64,000 bases of DNA from Lactarius indigo (Eukaryota; Basidiomycota; Agaricomycetes; Russulales; Russulaceae). Position 1 is the stretch's first letter, and every line of letters begins with the position of its first letter. Below the pieces are notes generated by a model. It saw nothing but the letters and a program-made list of their open reading frames with translations. It did not search any database and was not told the DNA's origin. Where the stretch lies: NCBI GenBank assembly GCA_025766275.1, contig JAFKAC010000006.1, positions 434,001 through 498,000 on the forward strand, given 5' to 3'. The position numbers were made by a program, and so were the translations under genes. Positions 22,025-35,584 of this stretch are shown one piece after another.

Positions 22025-25000
22025 ATGATGGAGCAGTATCGCCAGCCCCATTTCGACAGCGATATCCTCGCTCGACCCTCAGGTTCTGCATCCGCGTCTG
22101 CAACAGCGTCTGCGTCTGCGTTACCGTCCTCGTCCAACATCATTCCCAGTATGTGCTTTCTTGTCGCGTTATGATATCTTTCTTCCGAATTTATTGACCT
22201 GCCATGCTCTAGCAGATGCCCAAAATTCCGTTGTGACTTATGAACCTTATCTTGTCGGTGTCGACTCTGTTACACGGTTCATGTCAGCTGGTGGTCCTGT
22301 TAGCCCAGTGTATGACATCGACAGGCACTCTGCAGACCCTGCTCAAGCCACGATCGGAGCAGGCGGCGCCTCTACACAAACGCCATTTTACCGGAAGCGT
22401 TCGTTCTTGATCTCTCAGGCTATTGGTGCTCTTGTCGGAATTGGCTTGTTCTTCGTGTTACTCTACCCGGTTGTCAGGGCTATTGCCCAGCACGTTGTGG
22501 ACGCGTCGACGCTGAATGTTGACAGGGTGGGGATCGCACAGCCGTCGAACACTTCGTGAGTTCTAGGCCCGGGCCAATTTTGTCCAATGGCATTAACTAT
22601 CTCTCCTTTATAGCTTCTCACTTCGCCTGGACGGATGGGTAACAGCCATTTTGTCTCTCGTATTTCACATGCTCATATTTCTATTAAGGTCGCACACGCG
22701 GGTATTTTTTCGGCTCAGATTATCTTCACGCAGCCTTTGCGCGTCTCTTGGGTCAATGGCACTGAAGAGATCCCGATAGGCCAATTCTCCCTCGAGCCGC
22801 TCAAAGCGAAGAAAAAACGCGCTTACCTTAACCAGACCACCGAATTCTCAGTCACTGATCAGGAGGCATTTGGGCGGTTCACCCAGTACATGATCACGGC
22901 TAGCAACTTTACGTGGCGTCTTCGCAGTGATCAGCTAAACGCGCGGGCATTGAAATTCCCAGTGTCAAAAGGGTTGAGCTACAAGAAGGACCTGACGTTG
23001 AAAGGTGCGTGCCAGTTGGAGCTCCCCAAGCTTCCATTGAAAGTTGTCGGGGACTCTAGGAATCAATAGCTTTGAAGGAAATGTCGTCCTCAAAGAGTTC
23101 CAACTTCCCAGCGACAGTCCAGAGGGTGGCATCAACTTCATCAGTGTGAACACACTGACTAACCCTAGGTACGACACCGTATTCCGGGTTTATGCGCCAT
23201 CCTCAGGCTGAGGACCTGTAGCCCATTCCAACTCAATCTTGGAACCGTTGTTTTCAATCTGTTTTACGACAACGTTTATCTCGGGCAGGGCATTGGGACC
23301 GATACGACTATCGTCAGCTTCTTTGTTTACCTGCATTTTACTCGTGGAGTGTTCACGCTGACTTCAGGCCCCGGGCTCGAACGACATCACACTGAGAGGT
23401 AGACTCGTCCCCCACAATGGCTCAGATACCGAGCTCGTAGCTGTTGGACGACTCTTTACCCAATACATCAACGGCGACACCTCGCCTGTAGTTGCTCAGG
23501 GCGTGTCAACTCTGCAAAATGACAACACGAGTATCTTTTGGCTTAGCGAGGGGTTACGGGCACTGAGATTGAACGTACCGTTCAAGAGTCCGACTCCCAT
23601 CAACCCGATCCGAAGCATCAATATTGGCGACTTGTCTCTTGCGTTCTCGGAGGCGCAACCATGGGCACCAGTGGCGAACAGCCACAGCGTGCAAGCATTG
23701 ATGCGTATGTTGTCTCTATTCCTGCGCAGTTTCGTTGATCGATCTCCTTCGAAATAGACCTTCCTTTTGGTTTCAACGTAGAAATAGGCCAGATTGAGAA
23801 TGCGTTTAATATCTCGAAGAACGGGTCTGCCGTGGCCGGCTTGACAACGGTCGGTGTTGATACCACTTAAGGACATATCCCACTGACCTATATGGCACTC
23901 ACGCAGCCATTAGGCGCTGCTACGTCCGACATACGCGTTGTGAACTCTACGAACACTGAAGGTACTGTCGACATCACCATCATAGACACCACACTTTCCA
24001 TCCCGGAATCGAGCAAACCTTATTTCTCTTCATTCAGTACGGTTCATAGCTAATCCTCTCGACCTCGAGCCACCGATGCTCATTTTCGCGTCACAGATGC
24101 CGAGTTAACGGATCTGGATTTTGAGCACTTTCAGCTCGAAGGCCATGCGCGCGCAGTCGCTAATATGAGTCTTGGCACCCTTACACTTGATCCCATCAAA
24201 TTCAATGTTTCGTCGGGACTATGGGGTCTGAAGGGTCTCCAGGGGCTCGTGAGAATCGACGGAGTCGATGTTCTTGGCGGCACGCAAGAAGCAATGTCTC
24301 TAGCTATCAATGTAACAATTGACAATCCTTCGAATCTTAATCTTGGGTTGGGTGACTTAGGTATGTGCGATTTGTGCTTCTACATCTGCGCAGTGAGTGT
24401 GATTATTGTATGTAGTATTCCAATTGTTCAAGGGAAATGCGCTGCTCGGGACAACCATTATGCCGAATTTGACACTCCTCGTCGGTAACAACTCAATTGC
24501 CGCGACGAGCTCCTTCTCTGTATGGCACACTTCACAATTTCTTCGTTTCTGTTGCCCTGACTCTCCAAATTTACTCCAAAGCCCGACAACAGTCCCGAGG
24601 GTCAACAAGTCTTGAACAACTTCGTTGGCAAAAAAGGTACGTAGTTGATTCAGAAATCCATTCTGCACGACGACTGACGTGTAATTAGATTCCGTCGTCA
24701 CCATCGCCGGCTACGATGGAAGTACCAAGATCTCCTCTCTGCTGCAGGCGTTTGAGACGATCAATCTGAACGTGACACTTCCTGGCTTGAAGACCAATCT
24801 CCTCTCGTCTGCTGCGTTGACTAGTGAGCCTTATCCGGCACTCTCGTAGATCTGATTCGGAGTTTCGTTTAGTTTTACCTACCACTGGTCGCGAGAACAA
24901 TATTGCCCACGTCTCCGTTGCACTTGTGAACCCCTTTACCGCAGGACTGTTGGTCACCGGCATTCGTTCGACTGTAAGCACCCATGGGATCTCACTTGGA

Positions 25001-28000
25001 AATATTGAGACGAGCACGAACTTTACGTCGATGGGAAAGTCTACCGTCACCTCGCCAAGCCTCGATCTTGGGCTCAACATGAATCCTGCTGTTCTTTTCA
25101 CGGTCACGCGCTTGTGTGCAGTCAGTGCTGGGTTGACCACAGAGCAATTAGATGGCATCGTACAACTTGGGGGCTACCAGTATCTGCAAACGACAGATGG
25201 GGACAGTCCGGGTGCAACCAACGGGAGGCGCGACAACCTCTATACGTACGTAATGTACAGCTTCTGCAATTTTTGGCATAACTCGTTTGCAGTGGATTCA
25301 ATCTTCCGAACTTCGTCGATACAGCATTTAAGCAATTGCACTCTGACGTACAGCTCGAAGCAGATGTGCAGATTGGTGAGTACTACCTTTTCTGACATAT
25401 GACGTTGCCTGAGTCTAAGTTCGTAGGTGACTACAAGACGACGTTGCAGTACACACAGCCATCTGTTCCTACAAGCACCGATCAAACTCTCAATCTTTTG
25501 CTACCCATCCTCGCGCAGCCAATTGTACAAAAAATCGTATCGGGTTCTACTTTGGGGTGAGCACATTGGCAGTCATCACTGATGCCTGACACTGACAGGT
25601 GCATTCACAGTATTAACAACGTTCTCATCACGAATCCCACTGCGAATTCGTTCGGAACGAAATTGTCGGGATCCATCTCGCAAGCAGGACCATGTAAGCC
25701 CATCTACTAACTAGTACAGCGTCGCGTCTAATTGAGCTACAGTCGACGCAGGGATATCTTTCGGAGCTGGTCTCACTATTGCATGGTCTGGCCAGCCCTT
25801 GGGCAGCATCAGAATGCCAAAAATTAACATCACGGGAGATGTCGGAGCCCAATTTGAAGTCGAAGCTACATTCGAAATTGCCGACGTCGGTCATCTGACG
25901 GAGTTCACCAAGGTGCGTGGTTAGTGTCTCGCGGAATGTGGTCCCTGCTGAGCCATAAAAGGTCTTACTCACTCAGGAGTCCTTTGACTGGGTGATCTCT
26001 GGCGAAAATCTTAGCGGTGAGTTCCTCTACAGACTTGTTTGGCCTGAGTATAGCATTGACTCGGATTGTAGTGTCTGCTTTAGGTCAGGGTCATCGAGAA
26101 TAGTTGGTTCACAGTGATTGATCTTTACCTTATTTCCAGGCATTACTGTCCCTGGCATCCTGCTTCCCGGAAAGACGGTCACCCTCAAAGGACTGAATAA
26201 CTTGAAGAACGGTGTCTTGATCAAGTCTTTTGATTTGCCTGCCAATGACCCTGCTGGCGGTATTCACTTGACGCTCGATACGACCATCACTAACGTGAGT
26301 CTCAACGGTTCCTTCATCCTTCTCATCTTCATCGATTTCCTTGGCAGCCGTCTCAAGTCGGAATTTCTCTGAGTAACATCGGCTTTCAAACCTACTTTGG
26401 GAACACCAATATCGGCATGGTCGCGTCAAACGGCTCATTTACACTCGCACCTCTGGCGACGTCGTCATTGGGTTTGGTTGGCCGGCTAATCCCACAGACT
26501 CAACAATCTGGGCTTCTGGATGTTTCGACAATCTTTAACAATTTCATTCACGGTCTGGATAGCAATGTTTCAGTTCGTGGAGATAGCGCAGGGCCGGGAG
26601 ATGTACGTGGATCGGGAGCCAGTTAAAGGCCCTACTCGGATACTAATCGCGAGGTTTAGGCGACGTGGTTGAACGAGGGTATCAAGGACCTCCTCGTTGA
26701 GACTGTACTCCCGAACCAAGGGAAACTCGACATCATCAAGTCGATCGAACTCAATGAGCTCGACTTGCGATTCACAGAAGGCACTGCATACGACCCTGTC
26801 ACAAGTAGCAATGATGCTACAGCCGCTTTCACGCTACCATTCAACTTCCCGGTAGACATCAAAGCGCTCGGGGAAAACATCAGTGTCTCCGCAGGCGGCG
26901 CGCCTTTTTCAGAACTGATCATACCAAAGGGAGCCACCTTCACTGACGTGGGACAGCGTATCGTCCACTTGACATTTTCGGATGTGCCATTTGCAGTATT
27001 CGGCGACCAGCATGGGGCGTTCCAGCAGTTTTTGGCCGCGACGACGACCTCTACGAACCAAACTATGGGACTTTCGGGGAAGGCGGACACGGACGCGGAC
27101 ACGGCCGTTGGGTTGCTATCACTCACGGATATCGACTTTTCTGTTACAACGTCGATTGCTGGCCTGCAAGGTCTCTCCGCGAAACCCGCTCTCGTTACGT
27201 CTCTCGACGTCAATCATGGGTTCCCGGATTACCTGCTCATCAAGGTTAACTCGTCTTTGTTTAACCCGAGGTAAGCACATTGAGGGCCTTGCGTTGATTT
27301 ATACTGATGGCCAACGTCTCAGCAACATTACGCTGGGTATGTTCGGGCGTGTCTCCGAATGCCGTGCTCGACTGATCACGTGCAGGTGCCGGAGACGTTG
27401 AATTTGGCTTATTTTTCCAGCAAGTTATGTTTATGATTGGTCTGAAATCAAGTTCTGAAATATGTTCGCAGGAATCAGCAAATTGGCACGGCGGATTTGG
27501 TATGACGGGCTAAACTCCATGATCGGGGGCGTCCTGACCCTTTCCCCAGACTAACCTGCTCCTCCTGCCTGGTAATCAATCGTATCCGATAGGTGCTGCA
27601 GTTATGTCCTGGACGTTGCATCTACCCTAATGGCATATCTAGATGTCCATTTCCAACCTCAAGGTAACGGTGTGTCCGCTGGCCAAGCTTTGCTCGAGAA
27701 TTATCTTCAAGGCGTTACTTCGGAAACCATGATTCAGGGTTCTCAAGACTCGACAACGATCGACTCGCTGAAGGTTGCGTTTTCCGAGATCCGCCTCACT
27801 CCTGTTGAGATCCCGGCCCTACACCAGAACCTGATTGGTTCAGCCAGTTTGGAACTGCCCACCAATATTGTCCAAACTGGAATTGCTTCCGCATCTTTCA
27901 CGCTTGACAACCCTTTCACTGCGAGTATTAACCTTCTCGAGGTCACGACTACTGTCACCTATCAGCAACTGACCATTGGTATAATTGATCATGTCGACCT

Positions 28001-31000
28001 CTCATCCTCCCCCTTGCATGCCAACGGTCACTCAACTGTCACTTCGTCGCAGCTACCTTTCAAGTTCAATTTGAATCCGCTCACCATTATCCAACTACTG
28101 AGCTCTGGCGCGCAAAATAATCACGTTGATTTGGGGCCCCTTACTCAACTGTTTGGGATTGTGGTACAGAACCCAAATTATCACCCTCCTGTACGTCGAA
28201 CTTGAAGTAATTAGGGGTGTACATTCACCCCACATAGATCACGACTACCGTTAGCACAGAAGCGCCAACATGCGTCAGGTGAGGGATCCTCCAACATACC
28301 TACGCAAAACTCGAACCATTTTCCTCAGCGGGAAGCAGTTTGACGTCGCAGCTGCCGTCCTTAACGCTCTCAAGAATTTGAAGGTGACGTTGAACATCGA
28401 TAGTTTGGTGAAGATAGATGATTGTAGGCCTTCCACCCTCGAAGTTGACGCGCGACGTAACTTGGCATAGATCCCACTGAGCTGGCTTTCAACCAGACCA
28501 ACGTGACTGCTCTGGTGAGTCAGCCAAGCCCTCCTGTTACATCCTTCTGATGTAGCCTCATAGACGGACCAAACGGCACTCTACTTGATTGGCGCTGTCG
28601 CTCCGCCTGTTGTACAAACACTGGTAGACAACGCGAATCTCACTTTCAGCGGGGCAAACATCACGTATGTCGGTTTTTTTCGATAGAACTCTGATTGACT
28701 TAGTGCTTCAGGAACCTTTCGAACGGCGGGTTTGATCTCGCGCTACGGGGAGCTTTGACCAACATTGGGCCTTTGGATGCTCTTATCGAATTTGAAGAGC
28801 CAGTCACGTAGGTGATCAATATCGATCAACGCCCAAATTATCTCACATTCCTCACATCGTGACGCCAGCGTCACCTGGCAGGGACACGACATCGCGACCA
28901 TTATTCTTCCTTCGAGTACGATTTTTAAATCTTTGACAGCTCAAGTGAGACCTCTAACGGCTCCCTAGTCTGTGCTGCCGCAAGCTCTGGAGTTCCTGAC
29001 TATCGTGCTAGCGGTCGCTTGACGATCACGGATGAGGGACAGTGGGTGCCAGCACAAGTCTAGCTGAATAACGACACTTATTTTCTTGCTCGGAGGTTCA
29101 CCGCTTTCGCCACGTTCCTCCTACACAATCCCAGCTTTACCTGGACAATTCACACCAATAAACTCAGGGTTACGGCTCTTGGTACAATTTTCGATGGCGT
29201 CTCCCTCAGCAAGGATGTAACCTTCAAAGCCTTCAACGGCTTGCCTGGCGTCACAATTAGCAACTTCCAACTCCCATCTGACGACCCCATGGGGGGCATC
29301 CACATCGAGACTGATTCTCTCATACCATCGCCTGCTCGTTCGTGCCTCCTATGCGTTCGCGTTTTAACATTGGCTAATTTTAAGCAATGTTCTAGAGCTC
29401 GGAATAGATTTAGGAACAGTTAGTTTCCAAGCATCTTTCCAGGGAACTGTAATTGGGCGTACGTTTCCCTATCAATTCAACAGCGTAGTGCGCATCATCG
29501 CTGACCGTGCTCATAGCGCTCTCGACTACGTCGTTAGCTCTTGCACCGGAGTCGGTGACTAACGCACATCTATCTGGCCGCATCACGCCCAAATCTGGAT
29601 CCGACCTTGATGCCGTCGGGAAGCTCTTCTCTCAGTTCCTTTCCGGGAAAAATCAGACTCTGAGTGTCCAAGGAGACTCCGCGCAACCTACTGGCACTGA
29701 CGCGGTGGGCTGGTTAAGCAGTGCTTTCAAGACGCTAACGTTGCAAGTCATCCTCCCAGGACACGTATACCAAGCACGTTTCACATCGTATCTAGAATAT
29801 ATCCTCCGTTACTGATTGTTTCTTGGAAGGTCATTGATTCCATCACGCTGTCAGATCTTGAGATCGCTATGACTGAGCAAAGCCAGGCCTTTGCGCCATT
29901 GGCAAGCTCCCAGCACACCCTTGCTACCTACAAGAATCCGTTTGGGTTCTCTTTACAAGTTGTACATTCTGCCGAGGACATCTTTCTCGGAGCTAGTGGG
30001 TTAGATGTTGCTGAAGTATGTGTTTTGTACGATATCCATACACCTTCTGACGCTCTCCTGGTGTAGCTAAAGCTACCACAATCCAATACTGTGGGTGGCG
30101 TTTCGACAGGAAACGAAGCTGAACTCGAGATTGTCTTCTCGAAGCAACCTTTGCAATCCTTGAACAGTGTAGCCTTCGCTGGATTCTTCGCAGCTGTCAC
30201 GGACACCCAGGGCGTAGAGTTTGAACTCAAGGGCTCCGCCGACGTCGTAGCGCGCACTACAATTGGTGATGTCCCCATTTCTAACATCCCTTTTAACGTT
30301 ACGTCCGCTTTGAGAGGCACGCTTCCTCGTTTCGTGGTGGTTTAGGTCATTGCCAACATATTTTGTAGGAATCGATAGCTTTGGACACACCGCAGGCCTC
30401 AGCAATGTCAGTATTACAGGAAGCGGCGGCAATGGGGGAAACGAATACGTTAATGCAGACATCACCACAACTCTGCAGAATCCGTCCAATATCTCCCTTC
30501 AGACCAATGACGTATCTCTAGCTGTGTACTTTAAGAACGTAAAGATCGGTCGCGCTGCCATTAACGTTCGTTTCTCGGATGAAAAGTCGACTGGATTCTA
30601 ATTTTGCTTTACAGATACTAAACCTCTTCCCAGGCGAGAACACAGTCGCGACAGAGTTTCATTACGAACCCGACAATACAAATGATACAACAGCGCAGAG
30701 CTTCCTTTCAGAATTTCTCCAGTCCAGCGACGTCCTTCCTTTGTTTATCAAGGGCGACCAGTCGAGCTCTCCATACTCGTCATTAGTCCCAGCATTGGAG
30801 GGGGTCTCGCTCGCTACGAGTCTCGCAGGTAAGTCCATTTTACCCTTTACTTTGACGCATCTTCAGCATACTCTTTCAATTCGATTAGGTTTCAATGTGC
30901 CGCCAATTATCACACACATCAACGTCTATGTCCCACTATCTGCCGTCATTGACAACCTTGTGTCTATCGATTTCGATGTCAGTCCGCGTCAGTACTACTG

Positions 31001-31587
31001 CTGTTGCACGGACTGATTTTTGTTTACCTGGGCAGGTCGCGAATCCGCTCGATACGAACATGCACATCACATTTGCACAGGCCGACGCGGGTGTCAGCGG
31101 GGAAACGTTCGCCCGCTTTGATCAACCGTTCACCAGCTTTACTGTTCCTGCGAGAGGCACTGCGAACAGCGGAAAATTTGGAAATGTGCTACTTACCAAG
31201 GGAGCGATACGTTCACTGGCTATCATCCCGTTGGGTCGTCTTGACGTCTTCGCGGCGACCACAGTCACGTGGGTATCCGCGTTCTCTCCAGACCGGAAGA
31301 AATGCTGACATTGACGTGTGCGTGTCTATAGTATCGGCGATGGCGGGTATACAATTCCGTGGTTACACCTCACCCAACTTAACGTGCCAACACACTACGA
31401 TACCTTGGGGATATCCCTTGGCGACATTGAACAAGCATTGAAAAACACAACTGCTAATACAACATCCTCCGGTAGCCACGTTCCAAGCAGCAATGATTCT
31501 GTAGCGAGTACTGCAGCAAATGGCGTTCGGCAACCAAGCTTGCCACTCGACAGTATGGTGGGCGATGCTATCAACGGCGTACCATGA
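22025..31587 (+). CDS. Giant membrane-anchored protein with DUF3712 repeats
   Basis: A multi-exon gene (first exons 22025-22148, 22216-22555, 22614-22638, 22689-23004, with more than 25 in total), encoding well over 2,000 residues. A Ser/Ala-rich cytosolic N-terminus precedes one transmembrane segment (residues about 105-128, FLISQAIGALVGIGLFFVLL). FYRKRS sits on the cytosolic side, so the body should be lumenal or extracellular. The rest is beta-rich with many NxS/T sites. DUF3712 hallmarks recur: FTWRLRSDQL, KFPVSKGLSYKKDLTLKG, EFQLPSDSPEGGI with LTNPS, FDLPANDPAGGI, and FQLPSDDPMGGI. I followed the frame across most introns without finding a break, including the doubtful stretch 27.4-27.65 kb. 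DUF3712 proteins are fungal, often vacuolar-membrane or secretory, related in fold to LEA-type sandwiches; the exact role here is unknown. Confidence 0.85.
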
Positions 31588-32385
31588 CAACGGCGATAGG
31601 CCGCCCTCGTCAACTGAGCCCGGTTCTTACGCGGGGGTGACCTTCCTACCTTACTTACAACCTAAGACCGCCAGCCAGGTATACCTCTGTAGATCATGTC
31701 ACATTTGTTTATTTGGACTGGATTTTTCCCATTTTTCTGCAACGATCATTGCATCTGGATGAATTGGTTGATGCGCTGCCACAACTGCGTATCATATCTG
31801 TAACCGGGCATACACTTACTCGGGCACTTAGTATGAACTGTTGTTTTTTTATGGTTGACGGCATAGACCTACTGGTAAGTTGTCTTTTTCGTAACTCGTA
31901 GCATTGGGATTGGGATACATTCCACATTTAGAGCCAGACTCTGTGTCCGACCCAAGGAAGCTTTACAAACAAAACAATCTAGTACTCAGTTTCTGTGCCC
32001 CGTTTGGCCCCCACTAGCACGTGTTGATTGCCCTTCTCGGGTGAGCATAAGGAAATGTTCTAAACAGGGTGCGGTCATATAGAAAAACAAAGCTTTGTGT
32101 GCAACGGAATACGGAAGGAAGCAGACAGGAAGACGAGAGATAGGTGCCGCTTACACTCTACACATGTACCACCTTCATCGCGAGCCAGATGGATCTGATG
32201 GCTTTGTAGACAGACGACTCGGGGATGATCAGTTTTGAGTAGAGTAGGTATATGAACACGTGGTGTAATTTATAGTACGTGTCAGCTGGTTCATGGGGTG
32301 TGTGAAACTAGATGCTGGAATATCATATGCAGAACGCTCGCGAGCCGATGAACCATAGAGGTCGCCATTACCACGGGTATTGTGT
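31588..32385. other. Gap between convergent DUF3712 and PIG-V genes
   Basis: About 800 bp carrying the 3' ends of two convergent genes. Short frames here show no family signal. Nothing repeated was seen. Confidence 0.4.
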
Positions 32386-33670
32386 CTACGCGGGGGGTAA
32401 GAAAGCAGCCCATAGCACGATGCTTGTAGCCCCCCATAGTACAGCCCATACGACATACGCTCGGCCCCACCGTGGCCGTTCGACAAGTAATGCTGCGGCC
32501 GCCCAGTATGTGCTCGGCAGGGCTGGCAACAACCGGAGCGCGATTTGAGTATGCGCGCTCGTAAGAAGCGTTATACCAAGAAACGTGGCATGTACCGAAT
32601 GAGCCGCCGTTGTCAGCGGTCTAAGACCCCCGAGTCTTTTTACACGGAAGAGCGAAAGGGCATGGGGAATACTGTAAAATAAGAGAGGAGTAAGGAGTGG
32701 AAGCGCGAGAGCAATGTTGGGGAGCTGGGAAGGGGTCCAGTAGGAGAGGAAACCGACATTCCAGTATGTGCGCTGGACGTAGGTATAGATTGAAGGTATG
32801 AGGTTATTGCACCAGGACGATTGTTGGGCATGATTCGCAGCCGGGGCAAGGCAGAACACGCGGTATGCGTCGTGTTGGTGAAGCAGGGACGGTAAAAGAG
32901 GGAGCGCAGCATGAAGGAGGCAGCGAGGACGACGCCTAAGCTGGGGAGGTTAGAAGACACGAGATAGGGGTGGACAACCAGGGACCAAGGGACGTAAAGA
33001 GCCAGAAGGACGCCGTTCGAACGGAATGCGGCGGCGACGGTAAAAGTACAGCGTGGCGCGGAGGTGTTGCCTGTACGCGCAGGCGAACATCCCTGAGGTG
33101 CGTAAGGATCAGAGGGATGCACTAAGATCCGGAGAGGACATATACACACCTGCATAGGAGAGGAAGGTGAAGATGGGTTCTGCATATGGTGCAAAGTACA
33201 ACGTGACGGGGCTCGCGGGGAGGAGAGAGAGAAGGGCGGTGAGGAAAGCGAAATGAGGGTGAGCCAAAGTGAATCAATGTGAGGTTATAGATTGCACGCG
33301 TGGTGGGTATCGCAATCAAGGTGTGGACAATTGCGACCCGAGCGAGGGCGAACGCCGGATCGGCGACAGGCGGTGAGAAACTCGCAGCAAAGCGGAGCAG
33401 TGAGGGTACACCAGGGAAGAACGCCCAGTGCTGCTCACGAGAATACCCCGCTTTTGCGATGGCCGTGAAGTAGAATGCATCCCATCGGAGCAGAGAAGAC
33501 GAGAATGAGGGCAAAGTGGAGGAAGGCGCGACGACGGTGTGAGGAGAGGCGTCGAAAAGTGGAAGATACGAGGAGGTCAAGTAAAGCAAGGCCGCGACGG
33601 ACACACGGGAGAGAATAGTGAGCGAGTCGAGGACACGGATGTGCTTTCGCCGGATGTCGGAGGTGGACAT
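32386..33670 (-). CDS. GPI18: GPI mannosyltransferase 2 (PIG-V/GPI18), frame interrupted
   Basis: ER enzyme that adds the second mannose to the GPI anchor. Seen: an N-terminal transmembrane segment, the luminal catalytic-loop region RWDAFYFTAIAKAGYSREQH then WAFFPGVPSLLR, the block LYFAPYAEPIFTFLSYAG, FRSNGVLLALYVPW, HQHDAYRVFCL, and the C-terminal hydrophobic helices ending WAAFLPPA. Introns: after YAG (GTGTGT donor), and one of about 50 nt with a CTAAC branch site after VPW. Conserved protein continues across a one-base excess at 33251-33253 (AAA run) and probably another at 33042-33045, so as given the reading frame is broken once or twice. This looks like sequence error in an otherwise well-conserved essential gene. 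Start codons of this gene and the peroxin gene are only 66 bp apart. Confidence 0.85.
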
Positions 33671-33736
33671 AAGTGGTACTTGGTTGGCAAACCGAGCTCC
33701 CCGGTTTCTCTTCGAAAACCCGCACATCTCGGAAAT

Positions 33737-35230
33737 ATGCACAAGCGAACGGGCTCTCAACCTCAACCTCAGGTTCAGGCTACTTCAACAACGGCAGCAC
33801 CAGTAATAACCGCAGAGCCTTCCCAGATCCTACCAGAACCTGCCAATGAGCAAACCGGGGGCGGTGGGTTAGCTGGCTCATCCACTCTCATCGACTTCCT
33901 TCATTCCGTCCCCACACCTTTGGTCGCCCTTCTTGTTCGCCTGGCCCCGTCAGTGTCGTATCTACGTCGTGCAGCACAGATAGTCAGCTGGCAATCACCT
34001 CGGGTGGACAGTTGGCTGGTTCTCGCTATCTGGTGGGCTCTCGTTATTTTCGTCGACCCCGCGCTCAGGTCCGTAGTGTTCTCGTTTCTGTATGTTCGTG
34101 GGTTGACGACCTCATAGGTACTTTCTCCCCCTTGTAATAGCTTCTGCGGTAGCATACTTCCGACTACGGCAACCCCCAAAAGATACAGTCACAGCAACCT
34201 ATTACGGAGGCGGCGATTCAGGCAGCATTGAAGGACCTCGCGTCCCTCACATCCTTCTCCCTTCCCTCCCCGCCATTCCAGCAGTCTCTCTCCACATCTA
34301 CATTACCGTCTTCCTCTCTCGTCCGTGCATGTGCAATCACCTTCGTCCCGTACCTCATCATTACCTACCTCATACCTGTGCGCGTCCTAGTTGGCCTCAT
34401 AGGCACAATCTTCTTGACCTATCGGGCTCCCTTCGCTCGCCTCCTCCGTGCCGCTCTCTGGCGTAGCGCCTTCGTGCGTTGGGCCCTCTACCGTTCCTGG
34501 GCCGCGCTCTCCGGGATCCCGATGCTTTCCCCAATCCCCGCCCCGACTGTCGGCGCCGCGACCAACACGATGGTCGCGGCAAAATTTCGTTTCGCCTTCA
34601 CAGTGTACGAAAACCAGCGCTGGTGGATGGGGCTCGACTGGACCGCCGCGCTTCTCCCCGGTGAGCGGCCTTCGTGGTGTAGTGCCTCGCAGGCGCCGCT
34701 CTCGCCGCCCGCCGCATTCGCGTTGCCTGCGCCTACCACCGTTTTCTTACCCGTCGACGGCGTCCCCAATGCGCGCGAAAAGCGCACTGCGACGTGGACA
34801 TGGGCTGAACCCGAGTGGCAAGGTCATTGTGCGGCGAGATGGAGAGCCGTCCACAAAGGTCGAAGGCATGGAGAACCTGGAGGGGACAGATGCGGATGGT
34901 TGGGTATATGGTGACAACAAGTGGGAAAGCCACAGTGACAAAGGTGGGATCGGCAAGGTTCGTAGCTCGTGGCTCTCTTTCGTTTACCCCGCCCTGACAT
35001 CGTTGTAGTACACGCGCCACCGCCGCTGGGCGCGTGTTGCCTTTCTGACAGAGACGACAGAGCGTGTGGAACCTGGGCCGACAGGTGTTTCACGTGAGGA
35101 GGGAGACCTGCGCTCGCTTGATACGTTGCCGAACGGCGACGGTAAAGAGCAGCAGAAAATCAGGCGAGAAGGAAAACGAAAAGAGACACAAGCCCTCCGG
35201 AGATCCCACCTCTTCGAACGATGGGCGTAA
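33737..35230 (+). CDS. Peroxisomal membrane protein, Pex24/DysF family
   Basis: Exons 33737-34068, 34118-34133 (16 nt), 34189-34957 and 35009-35230. A low-complexity Gln/Pro/Thr N-terminus precedes membrane-embedded segments (VDSWLVLAIWWALVIFVDPA; FVPYLIITYLIPVRVLVGLI). The DysF region follows: FTVYENQRWWMGLDWTAALL, then WTWAEPEW, and the C-terminal half GWVYGDNKWESH with RHRRWARVAFLTE. Family members (yeast Pex28-Pex32 group) control peroxisome size and number, often at ER contact sites. The two DysF halves are in different frames because of one extra base in the GG at 34822-34823. The TAA at 35228 overlaps a good GTAAGT donor; splicing to 35272 would replace the stop with a hydrophobic tail, so the C-terminus is uncertain. 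Confidence 0.85.
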
Positions 35231-35584
35231 GTCGATTCGGACTAGGCGTGGTCGGAGGCGGCATTAGGCAGAGACTGCAGGCGGCAGGTGTCGGGTTCAC
35301 ACTAGTGGTCATCCACGCTATTTTTCTTGTAACCCTGTACAACATCTATCAGCACACATCGCGTATCAACGCTGTGTCAACATTATATTAACATTATCAT
35401 AACTTGAACGTGGCTAGCAGTCCAAAATCAGCAATGGGTTCTCGCCGATATATTCACTATCTTTGGCAGTCGTCGTACGATCACGCTACTGGTCAGCGCT
35501 GTCAGCGTGCACTCTGTGAGAGAAACCTTATCAGTGTTATCAACACTTGGCTCTTTGCCTATCTCTCGATCATCATCATGTCTA
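35231..35584. other. Gap before the asparaginase gene
   Basis: 354 bp. It includes the possible alternative last exon of the peroxin gene (about 35272-35390) and an AT-rich stretch near 35380-35400 with repeated ATTATATTAACATTATC-like sequence. No other feature was seen. Confidence 0.4.

Noticed and set aside
27400..27650. Split of the DUF3712 region into two genes
   Set aside because: Short exons (NQQIGTADL, then LLLLPGNQSYPIGAAVM) connect the two sides in frame, matching the pattern of neighbouring units.
32890..32990. A third frameshift in PIG-V between the VPW and HQHDAY blocks
   Set aside because: A 50-nt intron with a CTAAC branch site and TTAG acceptor restores the frame, so no lesion is needed there.
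34134..34188. Frameshift in the Pex24-like gene after RYFLPL
   Set aside because: A GT..AG intron of 55 nt (34134-34188) joins the frames cleanly.
35231..35400. Extra C-terminal exon for the Pex24-like gene
   Set aside because: The GTAAGT donor is good but the intron would be only about 41 nt and the added tail is not supported by a known family feature; kept as an alternative only.
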